The notes under the pieces: generated by a model
Told to the model about the DNA's origin: nothing
What the model saw: the letters and a program-made list of their open reading frames with translations, nothing else
The model's database searches: none
Shown: in pieces, positions 1-12,060 of the stretch
Numbering within the stretch: the stretch's first letter is position 1
How the letters are laid out: the number at the start of each line of letters is the position of its first letter
Translations under genes and position numbers: made by a program
Source of the DNA: Aphelidium insulamus
Lineage: Eukaryota > Aphelidiomycota > Aphelidea > Aphelidiaceae
Reading direction: 5' to 3'
DNA length: 64,000 nucleotides
Assembly: GCA_036784855.1 (NCBI GenBank)
Contig: JAZDSV010000019.1
Location: 186,001 to 250,000, forward strand

Positions 1-2007
1 CATCCACCTTCCCTGGCCACAATGCCGTCCAGTTGAACCACGGCCAGGCTACGTTGCAGATCATCGTCGGTGATGCCGCGGCGCTGCATATCCTCCACAG
101 TGTGCGGGTACAGTATCTGATCTCTCAGAGTCCCAGTGACAAGATACGGTCGCTGTGGAATGTAAAATATGTCGCTTGGATTCGGCTTGTGCACCACGCC
201 GCCTACATGAGTAGCGTGAGCACACACTACACATTTACCAACTTTACCGACCATAAACAGGCCACAGGCCACCAAGAATGCGAAAAAGTGAACTCTTGCC
301 GCATCCATTCGGTCCCACAATCAGCAGATGCATACCGGGACGCATGTGCAAGGTGAGCGATCGCAGCAACACATCTCCGTTGGGGGAAATTATCGGGACA
401 TCTTTGAACTCAATGTCATCCGATATTACTACGGTGCCACGCTGCTGCAGTAGCTCCGTGTTGGCATTGCTGACCAGTGTTTTCTGGAAGCGGCCGTGTT
501 TGATATCTTCGAATGTTTCAAGCAGTTCAGTGACGCGAGCCGTGAACCCAGCAAGCTCCGTGATCTCCTTGTACGAGTACATGACCCTGCCGAATGCATC
601 CGATGCACTCAGCAACAATCGGCGGTTAGTGACAAATCCTGAACATTGAAAAACGCGGAGAACTCAATATTCTCTTACACACCTTCCGTGCGCGATCCAA
701 TGTCAACAGAGGTGCTGTCTCCGGCGGCGAGAACGGCGGCAGCATCTGCCGCATTGTGGTCTGTCTGTTCAAAGAACACTGGCACGGCACACAGCACCAG
801 GCCCATGGCGCCCCAAAAGTATTTGATGATGAAATCTTCCATCATTCCGTGGAATATCTTGGCGCGAAATATGGAATTAATGTGCTTGATTAGGTGGCGA
901 TAATTTCCCGCCAGAATGTCCCGCTCAATGTTGTGGCCGCGGTACAGCGCAATTTCCTCGCAGTTTTCAATAAGACGCGAGTGCGTGAACCGGTACTCTC
1001 CCTGCACCGAAATCTGTGAGAACTGCGTAACCAAGACAGAACAATGAGCTGACCTCCAGTCGCTGCTCCTCTGCAACCATCTTGCCGAATGCGGGCGTGA
1101 TCAGGCGCAGTGCCCATGCACTCAGATTCACAATTAGACTAATGCCAAACAGCGCCTCGCCGCCAACGTTGCGCGACAGCTGAATGTTGTAGATGACCAC
1201 GTCGAGCATGGGTTTGGCCAGGTTGGAGTACAGGTCCGACAAACTGTTGCAGAACTTGCTGACGTCTTGCGTGACGCACTGGTCCGCATTCTTGATACGG
1301 TCGTCCAGATTGCCAACTTTGTAGAACATTACGTCCGCCAAGTACCGGTCGTGGATGTACGATGTGAGCCGCGTGCGGAATGCAATGGCCAGTTTGCTTT
1401 GCATGTATGACAGCTATACATTATTAACATAAGCGTATATATAGCCTGCATATTTACTTACCATGCTGTTGGTGTAGGTGGCAGGCACGGCGATGGCCAT
1501 CCAATAGGCAAGTCCACGCAGAAACGCTGACCCGTTGCCGCGCACCAGATCGCTGACTATACGGCCGTCCAGTGCTGCGACATATACCGATAACACCGTT
1601 CGGAAGACCAGAAAGAACGAGTGCAGCAACAGCATGCCAAACTCTTTGGAGCGAATGCCTGCGCGAATGGATATCAAAATTGTGACTTGTCTCACGAAGT
1701 TGCGTACCCGGGATGACAATGCCCAGCAGAAACCGCAGCCGGCGAAAGAACACTGCATCCACCTAATGCGATCAGTAAGCGTACACTACAGTGCAGCTTC
1801 AGCGCATGCCTCGACACGGCTGGACTGCACGGCCGCTTGTTTGGCGGGCAGAGATGCCGGGGCTTTGGCTTGCGACCGTCTAGTGGATCGGCGCAGTCTC
1901 CAGAGGACGGATAGTAGCGCCAGCAAGTACACAGATCGCTTTACCCCGCGACTGTGTACATGCATCCATTGCGCCGACGACGAGAGCGTTGACAGCGCTG
2001 TCGGCAT
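1..2007 (-). CDS. Peroxisomal ABC half-transporter, subfamily D (partial)
   Basis: Imports (very-long-chain) fatty acyl-CoA into peroxisomes as a dimer of half-transporters. Reading down the minus strand there is a basic, hydrophobic N-terminus (about 1786-2007), the transmembrane core in exons near 1414-1762 and 675-1404, and the start of the nucleotide-binding domain. Walker [10 protein letters not shown] lies near 300, followed by GGLWP, and IPQRPY lies near 165. Wording such as [13 protein letters not shown] and [10 protein letters not shown] is typical of ABCD1/2/3. A 49-nt GT-AG intron (1659-1707) restores the frame between IVIPG and IRSKEFG. The N-terminal intron, about 53 nt ending at about 1763, is less certain. 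The window ends at REGG, just before the expected signature motif, so the C-terminus lies outside. The start at 2007 is chosen because it gives the usual short basic leader before the hydrophobic stretch; 2046 is an in-frame alternative. Confidence 0.88.
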
Positions 2008-2215
2008 GGCTGACTGTGTTTTGTATCGTTGCAAAATGTATTTCACAGGCAGATAAAATGTTATTATCTGTTAACAAAAAAAGTCCGATAACGTCGATGT
2101 ACACGATTATTGCACTATTATGGAGTCGCATAAGATGTAACATATTCTTCACAGAGGGTTCTGATACAATTCCGTGGGTTATGGGAGCTCATACAACAAA
2201 CGTTTTATATATGGG

Positions 2216-4527
2216 TCACATGGGAGATCGCATGGTCATGGGGCCGGCCAGCGTCTTTTGCAATTGTTCATTGTACTCTATAGTGGTTTAAGCAAGTTTC
2301 AAATCAGTAACAAATGCTTACCTTGCATCAGCTTCAGCACTTGCTCCTTTGCAGCCGAGAAATCGCTTGCGTCCTTGCGTGCATTTATGGCTGTGAGGTT
2401 TGGACGTCAGTATTGAATATCAACCAACATCACTTAATTTACATTCATGCATGATGTGATTCTGCGAAACAAGGTGCTTCAGCTTCTGCTCCATGGCCGA
2501 GAGCTGGATGTGAGTCTCGTTCTCTGCCAGGCGCTGTTTGATGGTTTCTGCTTCAGCCTTGACCTGCTGAATGCGCGCCATTATCCCATTCCGTTTCACG
2601 GCAACACTTTCAATCTGTTCTTTGAGAGCCTAGGCGATCAGTTGGTTTCACTGTGAGCATTCCATATAGGTGTACCTTTTTCGTCTCGTCTGCCTGGTGA
2701 CGCAACTCCTGAACATTTTGTATCTTTGCCAGATCCGAATCGTAAGTCTGGATCAGCCCGTGCAACTGCTCATACTCTTCCTTGACCTTGGCCGCCATCT
2801 CACTTAACTTTAATCTGTCGCGGGCTTTTTGTTCCAACGCTATGACGACGAAGAGTTACTACGGTAACCCATATCTTTGGTATAATTACGTACAAGTTCG
2901 CAGAGATGCTTGCGACTTTCCGCCACCCTTGCCACTGGGTGAAGGAGACTCTGGTCCGTCATTGACAGCAGTCATGGTATCGAGAAATTTGATTGCGTCC
3001 AGCAGCATCTTGATTTCACTCTCGTACCGCTCCATCAAAGCAGTGGCCTCTGCGACATTGGTATCGAATGAATTAAGAAACTTGTTCATCTCTTCGTCCC
3101 GCTGCTTCAACTCGGCATACTTGGCCATCTTGTCCGCTGTGAGGAAATTTAGCCAGTGATTCAAGTAATTCAGATCAAAGTACCATCAGCCTCGGTGACT
3201 GCCGTCTGCTCGTTCAGCTGCTGCGTGGTCTCTCTGATCTGCTCTTCCACTTCGGCGGTGCGACGCTCCATGCTGGCTATTTCCTGATTCTGTTCCTTGA
3301 CCTGGCGCAGCAAGCGTTCTCGCTCGTCCGGCGCAGACTCATTGGACTTGACTTCAGCCTCCAGTTCCGCAGAGCGCGCCGACAGTTCCGCTATTGTGGC
3401 GTGCAGGCGCCACAGTTTCATCTTTTGTGGATCGGCGCTCAATTCCTGTAGAGATCCTCAGAATGTCAAGGAATATTCAGGTGGATGCAAGTGATTACAG
3501 ACCTTTTCCATGGCGCCGATATCCTCTTGCAGTGCGTCTGCCGTGGCCTGCATACGTTCAATCTCCTGAATGGCCTCTTCATTCTCCCGCTTCAACTCTT
3601 CGTAGCGACTGCGAAGCTCCGGCGACTGTAGAAATACATGTATTACATAGCTGTTATAACACCTAATAGCACTAACCATCAGCTTGTAGGCTTCTTCGGC
3701 ACGGCGGCGCTCGGCATCAATCTGCGCCTCCATGTCGCGCAGTGTCTCTTCCTTGCGACGCTGCAATTGCAACGCCGACTCCAAGCGTGACATCTCGGAC
3801 TCGTTGGCGGTTTGGAGACGTGCGCGTTGCCGGTGCAAATCCTCCAAATCGCCGCCATCAGTGTGGATCTTTTCCACGAGCATGTTCAAGTCGCCCAGTC
3901 TGCCCTGCAGTTCGCGCAGTTCCTCGGCTTGCAGCGCGGCACTGCAGTATCACTTATCAGCGTACTTGTATATATATACAAGTATAGTATGTACGCACTG
4001 TTTCTCCAGGTTGGCAGTGTCTTGCTGTTCGCCGGCAGCTCGCGAGCGCTCCACATCGGCATTCAGACGCTCGGTTTCGCTGCGCAGATAGCTGATCTTT
4101 TGTCGGATAGTGTCGGCCCAGTAGCTGCGGTCCTGCACCAGTCTCCCGGACGAGCCAACGGGCTGCGGCTGTGGCGACTGTCCACCACTTGATTGCTGTT
4201 GTGGCAGTTGCGATTGCTGTTGCTGCAGGTGCGCAGTCTGCTGCTTGGACAGTCCATGCTGTGTCACTGGCCTATTAAAGACCGCAGAGGAGGGAATCAC
4301 GGTGGCGGTGGGCGGTGCTGCCGAGGCGCCTGGTGGTGCTGCACCGTGCAGTAGTAAGTATCAGTGTCTGTAAGCACAATTTCAATGCGGGTGACACTTG
4401 CCCGCATTGGAGACCTTGCGAGCCGTAGTGAGCGGCCGGTTGACAATACTAGTGGTGGGTCTGCCTGTGCTTAGTGTAAGCAACCTGTGGCACTACGTGG
4501 CAATGTCTAGGCTGGCCTACCGTGCAT
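2216..4527 (-). CDS. IFT74: Intraflagellar transport protein 74 (IFT-B core, coiled coil)
   Basis: IFT74 pairs with IFT81 in the IFT-B train and carries tubulin into cilia, so the organism should make a flagellum. The protein has a low-complexity N-terminus (NRPLTTAR and NRPVTQHGL, then Gln-rich), a basic entry segment (QDRSYWADTIRQKISYLRSE) and then nearly continuous coiled coil. RLLRQVKEQNQEIASMER and LAENETHIQLSAMEQKL closely resemble animal IFT74. There are many short exons. The first coding exon is only 7 nt (ATGCACG, from 4527), joined to GGC AGA CCC after a short GT-AG intron. The second intron (4339-4401) is GC-AG with donor GCAAGT. The last exon ends ...MTMRSPM with a TGA at 2216-2218. 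One intron contains a 20-nt perfect palindrome (3964-3983). Confidence 0.93.
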
Positions 4528-4719
4528 ATCGGGCACAGGCAAGTGCAGACTTAATTAATAGTTGAACAATAGTTCAACTCTTCTATATAAATCTATATAA
4601 ATAGTTCTGTCAGTCCAAGACACAATGCATTATGCATACATATACACCATTAAGTCCATACATACATACACCTAATACTACACTTGATGCAGACAAGTAT
4701 ACAGACAAATAAAAACATC

Positions 4720-5464
4720 TATTTGGGCGGTTGTGCGGAATCTTGCAGCATTTGCCGAAACTCGTCGAGTATCTTTTGCTCCTGGTGCTCGTGGTAGGCG
4801 AAATACTTTTTGACACGCTCCCGCTTCTCGCTGTTTGTGGGCGGCTCCTTGGCCATCATGCGTGCCTCCCGTCTCTCGCGGCGCATCCGCCGTCTGCGAT
4901 ATTTTGAGTACAAAACATTATAGAATGCACACTATTTAAATACACACTACACACCTGGTCATGGGCGGTGGGAATGCCACGCGATACGCGTCCACTTCCT
5001 CCCGCTTGCTGCTTCACGGTGTCAGCAATAATAATCTACCTACTACATAGCTCTTACCCATCGCCCGAGTGGTCGTCATCGTCGCCGAACCGCACCACAT
5101 TGTCGTCGCCCGAGTAGTCTGGCGGTGGCATTGGTCCCACAATGTCAGCTTGCACCACATCAGTGGCAGTAGAGTCCAGAGTGGCGGCGGCAGTGCCGAT
5201 GGGGTGTGCCGGTACAGAGGGGCCGCGCTGTATTGCCGCCGCCTCTGCGTGCCGCGGTGAGGCGTATGTTGATGGAGATGTATCCCGGCGATCCGTGGCG
5301 GCACCAGGTGAGCTGCCATCCCGTTTCCTACCACTACTACTGTGGCGCGATTGCCGATGCCGTGACGAGTCGCGTGTGGAGGGAGATGCGCTGCGGGACC
5401 GGTGGCGGTGTGGCCGTCTGCTGTGGCTGCGCGGCAGACAGTCGGGCGATCGTGGCCAGAACAT
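4720..5464 (-). CDS. Arg/Ser-rich protein, possible splicing-associated factor
   Basis: I do not recognise the family. The first exon encodes an RS-type region (RSHSRRPHRHRSRSASPS and SRHRQSRHSSSGRKR) followed by a Pro/acidic segment (VGPMPPPDYSGDDNVVRFG). Two short introns then lead to a conserved-looking basic helix region (KREEVDAYRVAFPPPMTRRR, then RRERREARMMAKEPP) and a C-terminal charged helix ending QDSAQPPK with a TAG at 4720. Both splice junctions keep the frame: the first intron ends ...GAAGCAG before CAAGCGG, the second ends ...ATCGCAG before ACGGCGG. RS repeats usually mark pre-mRNA processing proteins in the nucleus, which would suit an intron-rich gene set, but this is an inference from composition. 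An upstream non-coding or short coding exon is possible. Confidence 0.6.
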
Positions 5465-5741
5465 GTATTATCGGATGTTGTTCAATAATAATAAGCAGTT
5501 CAGCAATCAACACATGCAGCACAGTGGCCTACATATGCATAAACTGTATTTTATGCAGATATGCTCAAGATTACTCATATCTCTACATCTGAGTGCACTT
5601 GTGCTGTTTACAAGTAAATATAGGTCACAGTTTCTATCCCTTGCACATCTATATACTCCCATTAATGAACACATTATATATATATATATGATATCACCCG
5701 TCTATATAAAAGCGTCAACAGTGCACTCATCAGAGTAACTG

Positions 5742-6913
5742 TCAGTAGCGCGGACTGTGCGGACTGAGCGGCGTGAGAGGCGCCGCCGTGGTGTCCCAGT
5801 CAGGCACCAACAACTTCATATCTTGCTGCGGCTGATTGTTGGACAGATGCACCTCCTCCAGTGTCTGGTTGTCGTTGATGGCCGATGCAATGGCGCTGGC
5901 GGCTTCCGCGTCAAACTTTATTCCTGCATAGATATAAATCTTAATAGATATAATGTATATACAACACACACACCTTGCAGTTTGAGGAGAGTGAGGGAAC
6001 TGTTCTCGCGGATGGCACGCACGAGCGGCTTCACGGTGGCCAGATCGGCGCCCATCAGCTTCCAGAGCCGGCCGTGCTGGATCGGTGTGATGAATATGGA
6101 CAATGAGTGGAGGCGATCGTTGCGCTGCACAACATCCGCCAACGCCTGGAACAGCTCCGTGACCATCTCGTAGCGCACGGACTCTTGCACGGTGGCGGCC
6201 GCGGTGAACAGCGACGGTTCCAGCGCAGCACCTGTAGTCTCCACTCCGAGACTATTGCTACTACCGCCACCATGGTTGTTGCTGTTGTTGTTCCTGGCTG
6301 CGCCGCTTCCACTATCTTGGCCGGCCAGGGTGTATGAGCCGAAACGCGCAACACGCACCGGGAACACGGCAAACGACGCACTGAGCACCGTCTTGTTGTC
6401 CACCATCTCGTCCAGCAGCTCCAGCATCCCGTACTCGTCCACGCTGATCTGCACTGTTTCCCCGTTCAATCGCGGCAGCCGCACCGCCACCCGTCCATTA
6501 TCTATACAGTATGACTACTCAGACGATACATAATTCTACTATACGGTATACGTGCCAATGTAGCCAAGTCGACGCGAGACCGTGCGCCGCATCAACATCC
6601 GCTGCGTGATGGCGTCGGTGGTGGACTGTTCACGCAGCACTTCAATGGTGGCCTGTTGCCGGCGCATGGCCGCCGCCACCTCCTCCAGCCGCGTCTCCAG
6701 CGCGCCCACCTTGAACTGCATGAACTCGGCGTGCTGTTGGTGTTCCTGGATCTTGCCGCGGGCGCGCAGTATGCTCGCAAAGTTCCACAGCACCAGCAGG
6801 ATTATCGTTGCCGTGATCTCATCCAGACCTGCGGCGGTGTGTTATATGGCCAAGTGTAAAGATATACGTATATACTTGCCACTGATGATAAATGAGCCTT
6901 TGCTGCTGTCCAT
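5742..6913 (-). CDS. Single-pass membrane protein with coiled coil and LRR-like C-terminus
   Basis: Unrecognised. The start at 6913 (MDSSKGSFIISG) joins through a 51-nt GC-AG intron (6829-6879, donor GCAAGT) to a hydrophobic segment (LDEITATIILLVLWNFASIL) that can span a membrane. An amphipathic coiled coil follows (QFKVGALETRLEEVAAAMRR). The next exon has a mixed domain with a His/Asn/Gly linker. The last exon has the sequence style of ribonuclease-inhibitor leucine-rich repeats: SLTLLKLQG, then IKFDAEAASAIASAI and NQTLEEVHLSNNQ. The exon 2 to exon 3 junction fits best with a second GC donor (GCACGT), giving GYIDNGRVAVRL, but that call is weaker. The protein probably sits in a membrane with a scaffold-like C-terminal part. 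Confidence 0.55.
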
Positions 6914-7042
6914 GGCGGCAGTGTACTCTGGTCTGATATATTATGTAGCAGAGTATATATATATTTTACACAGCCAGGCAACCACAATTATACCGCGTCC
7001 ATAGCAACCACGACACTGCCATAGAGACGCACAAGCGAGACA

Positions 7043-8289
7043 ATGCTGGAGGTTGAGGTGCTTCCATTCAGGTTGGCGCTGCTGTCCATACAGCGACAGG
7101 CACTGCCACGCGTCGCCCACCTGCTCCTGCACCGCTTCTTCTTTCACACGGCTCCGCGGGGTGATGGCGGTGTAGATGCAATCCCTGACGGAGATGTTGA
7201 TGCAGACGACGATGGCGATGACACCAACAACAACTACTCTAGCGACGATGATGAAGAATACAACTACGGCTCTGCTGGAAGACACCACGGTGGTGGTGGC
7301 GGCTTCCTCTCATTCACGGAGAATCGGCGCGAGATCTCGTTGATTATGGACGTGGCCACCGTTGACGATGTCGAGGCGCTGCTACTCGCTGACGACAGTA
7401 TGCGGAACCTTGTGCGCCGGTGCCAACAGCCGTGGCGCTGTCTGCAAGCACTTCCTGGCGAGAGTGGTGGTGCGTCTATAGTATTACATGTACATATCAT
7501 ACACTCACTCATGTAGGCGACGACATGACGGCGACGGTGAATGAAATGTCGGCCCCGTTAGCGGCCGCCGCCATCTCCATCTTCCAAGTGTCGACGTATG
7601 CCTCGGATTTTACCCTGGTGGCCGAGGAGGCACTGCCGCGCGCACTACACTGTCTCCGACCGCACTTTCGGATCCTGGGAGATCATGACACCGACCTAGA
7701 CACTGTCATTGCCAAAGGCAAACCCTCCGCCGCGGAGAGCAGCAACACCGCGCCGTCACACCTGGTAAACTTTGACGCGACACCCGACGCCCTGTACATC
7801 ATAGCACTGCACAGGGCGTCGCGACATCTGCGCCAACTGATCCGCCTGATGCTCTACCCCGACCCGCGCGTCCCCTTCTTCTCCATGACCACCGTCCGCG
7901 GCCAGACCACACTCATCGTGGACCGGATCAACTTGTCGATGTTTGCCGCCGGTTCCTACGCACATCTCACACCGTACATTGCATCTGCGGGCGCCACTCC
8001 ACCCGTACGGGACAGTGATGACAGTGGCGCACACCATGGCGACGATGACGACGATGATGATAAAGAAGACGATGGGCGAGCGTGGCGTGCACTGGAAGTG
8101 ACGGCAGACGACCCAGAATCGGATTATGGACTCGGCTTCGACGAGCCGGGCGTGGTGAGCGCAATGACTCGGCCACTGGCCAGCAATGGCATTCAGTGTT
8201 TCTATCTTAGCGCGTACCGCTCTGACTTTGTATTTGTGTCGCGGCAGCGCAGCACCTTTGCCCGTGTGAAGTGCTTGCTTCACACTTAA
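7043..8289 (+). CDS. CASTOR-like ACT-domain protein (arginine-sensor homologue)
   Basis: In animals CASTOR proteins bind arginine and control mTORC1 through GATOR2. This protein has the same plan. The N-terminus (MLEVEVLPFRLALLSIQRQ) matches the first ACT strand. FLSFTENRREISLIMD is the FSLTETPEDYTL-type segment. Further on come IFQVSTYASDFTLVAEEAL and, at the C-terminus, LGFDEPGVVSAMTRPLAS followed by LSAYRSDFVFV, closely parallel to the animal GFDECGIVAQIAGPLAA region. The two exons are 7043-7466 and 7517-8289, separated by a 50-nt GT-AG intron, and give about 398 residues, longer than the roughly 330 of animal CASTOR1. The extra length is two acidic insertions (DDDGDD; DDDDDDDKEDD). Whether it binds arginine cannot be told from sequence. 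It is divergent from the minus-strand gene at 5742-6913. Confidence 0.78.
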
Positions 8290-8465
8290 TACATGGCTGG
8301 AGTTTTGCCAATATTCTGTGTTAGGTCAAGGTGCATATATGTATTTACCACTGCGAACAGGGGATATACCACTCCCCCTGAATGCCAGTTGGCCAATCAC
8401 ATGCAAGGGGTCGGCTGCAGTTTTCCGCCCGCGACACGAATTTTCACTTCCAGAAAATAAATGCA

Positions 8466-9978
8466 AGATGCACGCAAAATAGGAACTTGTGTCTGTGGCA
8501 GTGCTGTGTCACTTGCTGACGGCCAAATGTCAGCCTGCTAATGAGGGTGATTCTAAGCGACTGAATGCTGCGGCGGCCCCATATTACCCAATGCAAGTTG
8601 CGTCTTTGAGTGGCATGCACGCCGAGCCGCTCGCAAGCACTGCTGATCAAATCATACCAACGGCAGCAGTGGGCCAGCGGCGTCTTTTCACTAGATTCGT
8701 AAAAAAATGGAAACTTGACAATTGTCTTCCATTTGAACGGCAGTTCATGTTCGAGGAAACACGTGGTGGTCGTGGCGGGATTGTATTCGACTGGATACCA
8801 GAATACGGTGACATCGAATACCCAGCCCAAATAGTTTTAAAGCTTAAAATTTGCCTTCGAACTTTGGTAAGTTGTGCGATTCCGCGATATCTGGTAATCG
8901 ATTCTGTGGCGCCAGCCGGCGCTTTAGATTTGTTCAACGTCATCAACAACCTGATTTCGGCAAACGAGCGCCAACGAAGATGTCAACACTGCATCAGCGC
9001 TTCTACAATGGCTTCTACAGCTGATAGGCACAACCTTCGATATTCTTCAACGCGAAATGTGCGACGAGCTGATCAGAAAGCACAACTTTGACGGGATTTC
9101 ACCCGTGGCATCGATATTGTTTTTGGATTGCTGGAGCAACTCAGCTTTCTTACATCTGCCGAGTTTTACCGCATAGTAAATTCATCCCTTCCTTGGCTAG
9201 TCACCGGCAAGACAAGAAAAAATTGGATTACTTGTACCAAACGTATTTTAATACTAATCTGTGGCGCGACCGATTTTTCAAGCACCTGATGTTCAATATG
9301 CCTGGCGACGCAAGTGCTTCGGCGTATATTGAGCCTGTCGTCGAGTTTTTGCACCAAACAGACGAGTCGATGCATAACCTCATTTTCTTGAGAGCACTGG
9401 AGGCTGCATTTCATAGCGAGATATCAACGCGATCATCCAAGATACAGGCCGTTTTTGGTTTGCATCCTCCTTTCACCGCAATTAGTAATTCGTTCATTAA
9501 CTAGTTCAAAAACGCGAGATATGAATATTTCGAATCCGCTGCGACTGCCATTAGTGAATATTATGGTTTACAAAACAGCTTTCTTGATGTCTGCTGGCAG
9601 GTTGACTTATTTGTCGCGGAGAATCCTCAGTGGAAAAACAAATATTTGAGAAAGGCAAAGCTGGTTGACCTCTTATTTGACCGTGGCGGTGACGCTCCCT
9701 TTTCCACCTGCGATCTGATGATGATTGAGAAATTGAAGCTACAACGAGGACCCGGCTGGTGCCAAGAATACGGCGAAGAAGGACTGCTTAGAAACTTGTG
9801 GCAAAAGGTTGGAAATTTTGAGGCAGATCCGGGCGAAAATCGTTCACATTTCCACGAGTTGGCTCAATGTTTATGGGAGAATGACAGAGGAATTCTGCAG
9901 CCTACGCCAAATCTTCGTCGGCTGGCTTTTCACGTGCTACGAATTCGGGCTGACCAGATTAGTATACTTCACAAATAA
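8466..9978 (+). pseudogene. Dead tandem copy of the gene at 10485-11949
   Basis: This stretch aligns base by base with the intact gene 2 kb downstream but carries several lesions. The original start region reads ATG CAC GCA AAA TAG, where the intact copy continues to a second ATG. A 1-nt insertion near 8950 (CTGA before TTTCGG) shifts the frame. A further frame change falls between about 9110 and 9200. A G-to-T change turns the GAG of the intact copy into TAG at 9502-9504. Long blocks remain readable: NCLPFERQFMFEE, FRALEAAFHSE-like text, DAPFSTCDLMMIEKLK and LAQCLWEND. The matching intron is still visible after CGAACTTTG (donor GTAAGT). A TGGCCAATCACAT block upstream is shared with the intact copy. 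Confidence 0.8.
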
Positions 9979-10484
9979 AAGCGCATGCGTACCACATCAT
10001 GTCATTTATCTCCTCTGAAGAGACACTACCAATGCGTTGAACGGTAGTGTAGGCAGCAGACATAAGACAGCGGCCGCGCTAAATTGTAGTCCTACAATAA
10101 GTCATGGCAGAGGATTCATGGTCACAATATGCTACATTATTATTGAAACGAACTTGAACACCGGTGTATATGCATGGAGTAGGCAATAATAGCAAGCTAT
10201 TGGGTATAAGGTTAGGCCGAGGAGGTAAGCGCGTATGTATTTTAGAAATGAATTAACATATTAAGTCCATTATGTATCAGCATCAACATCAGCATTTACA
10301 TCATGATCTCGTGTGCGATGATCATCGATGTCGGATGGCTTATAAAACATTGCTTACGAGCCGCCAGTACGCTATAGTTGCATCTCGCGAGTGGCCAATC
10401 ACATCTGGCTTTGGCTCAAGGGGTCAGGAGTAGCAGACATGCCGACGCGATTTTTCAACAAGAAAATCGCCACGTATGTACGCA
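9979..10484 (+). promoter_or_regulatory. Intergenic region with promoter of the intact tandem copy
   Basis: No gene seen. A TATAAAA box lies at 10341-10347 and a TGGCCAATCACAT block (CCAAT-type) near 10391-10403 matches one upstream of the dead copy near 8390. The distance from TATA to the chosen ATG (10485) leaves a 5' leader of about 110 nt. The rest is AT-rich with no long open frame. Confidence 0.4.
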
Positions 10485-11949
10485 ATGTGGAAATTTGCAT
10501 CCGTGGCAATCTTGTGCCATTTGCAGATGGCGACCTGCCAGCCTTCGAATGGTGGTGATAATAAGCGACTGAATGCCGCCGCATATTATTCAATGGAAGT
10601 CGCGCTTTCGGCGGAGATGCAGCGTGCCCAGCGCACTGGCACTCTGCTCATATCCACGGAAGAAATGGGCCAGCCGCATCATCTTAATGGATTTATTTCA
10701 AGTCAGAATCTTGTCAATTGTCTGCCGTTTGAACCGCAGTTCATGTTCGAGGAAGCCCAAACTGGTGGCGGTAGAGTTGTGTTCGACTGGAACCCAGAAT
10801 ATGGTGACATGGAATACCCAGCCCGAATAGTTCTAAAGCTTGAAGGTTGCCTTCGAACTTTGGTAAAATTATGCGAGTCCACGAAATCTTGTAATCGGTC
10901 ATCGCATGAAGCCAAGCATTATACAGCTGTTTGTGGTCATCAACAAGTTGTTTCGGACAAAAAGCGCTACTGAAGATGTCAACACCGCATCAGCACTTTT
11001 GCACTGGCTTCTACAGCTGATACGCACGTCTCGTTATGCTCTTCAGCGAGAAATGTGCGTTGAGCTGATCAGCAAGCATAACTTTGAAAGGATTTCACCG
11101 ATGGGTTTGGTTCTTCTTTCCACCTCTCTTTGGCAATTGCAAGGAATTTTTGCTTATAATTATTATTTAGTTTTAAATATGATTACGGCACTGGCAAGTC
11201 GCTTGGGGGCCAAGCAGACATTAAACTTTTTACACGAGAGGTACTACAGTGCTAATGGACAGGACCAGTTCTACAAACACGCGCTGTATGGGCTACCTCA
11301 TGAATTGAGCACCTCCGAGTTCATTGAAACGGTTACCGAGCATTTGGTACAAGCGTCAAATTCAGACAAAAATTACATTTATTTGAGGGCGCTGGAGGCC
11401 GCATATCATAGCGAGGCATCAGCGCGATTGTCCAAGATAAATGCCGTTCTGGACTTGACTCCTCCCTCAGGCGCAGTTTACGATGCTTTTAGTAACGAGT
11501 TCAAAAACTCAGGATACGATTATTTCGAATCTGCTGCAACTGCCACGCGTGACTACAATAGCTTACGAGCAGATGCTTGGGACATGTGTCAAGTAGTATC
11601 TAATCTTATCACGGAAAATTCCCGATGGAAACTTTTGCGTAAGAAGGTGAATCTGGTATACGACCTATTCGATTCTGATAACGCTCCTTTTTCCACCTGC
11701 GATCTGATGATGATCAAGCAGTTGAAAAAGGTACAAGTCATTGGTAGCAGTTGGTGCAGCGAATATGTTGAAAATGGACTACTTAGTAAGTTGAGGCAGA
11801 AGGTAAACTCGTATCAGGCCAAAGCAAACACAAAGCTCTCGCAATTTCAAGATTTGGCTCAATGTCTCTGGGAAACCAATGGGATGCACGAAGAGCTTAC
11901 GTCAAATCTTCGCCGTCTCTCTAGATCGGATTCGTCTATTTGGACCTAG
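10485..11949 (+). CDS. Unrecognised protein with predicted signal peptide (intact tandem copy)
   Basis: I do not recognise this family. The exons are 10485-10862 and 10927-11949, split by a 64-nt GT-AG intron (10863-10926) that switches the frame exactly as needed; the product is about 466 residues. The N-terminus MWKFASVAILCHLQMATCQP looks like a secretory signal peptide with cleavage before Gln-Pro, so the protein is probably secreted or luminal. The mature part has no repeats or obvious catalytic motif. It carries an aromatic, acidic block (FVFDW-like: VVFDWNPEYGDMEYP) and helical stretches (IYLRALEAAYHSEASARLSK). The base composition is more AT-rich than neighbouring housekeeping genes. 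A decayed copy lies immediately upstream. An in-frame ATG at 10476 is an alternative start, but 10485 gives a cleaner signal peptide. Confidence 0.65.
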
Positions 11950-12060
11950 TCGTCCATTGGCTCGAAATTCAATAATAAGATGATAATTTGTTCTACTACG
12001 CAATATATGACACGATGTGATATGAAAAGGATTTATGGTCACGATGAAGATGCCGCATCG

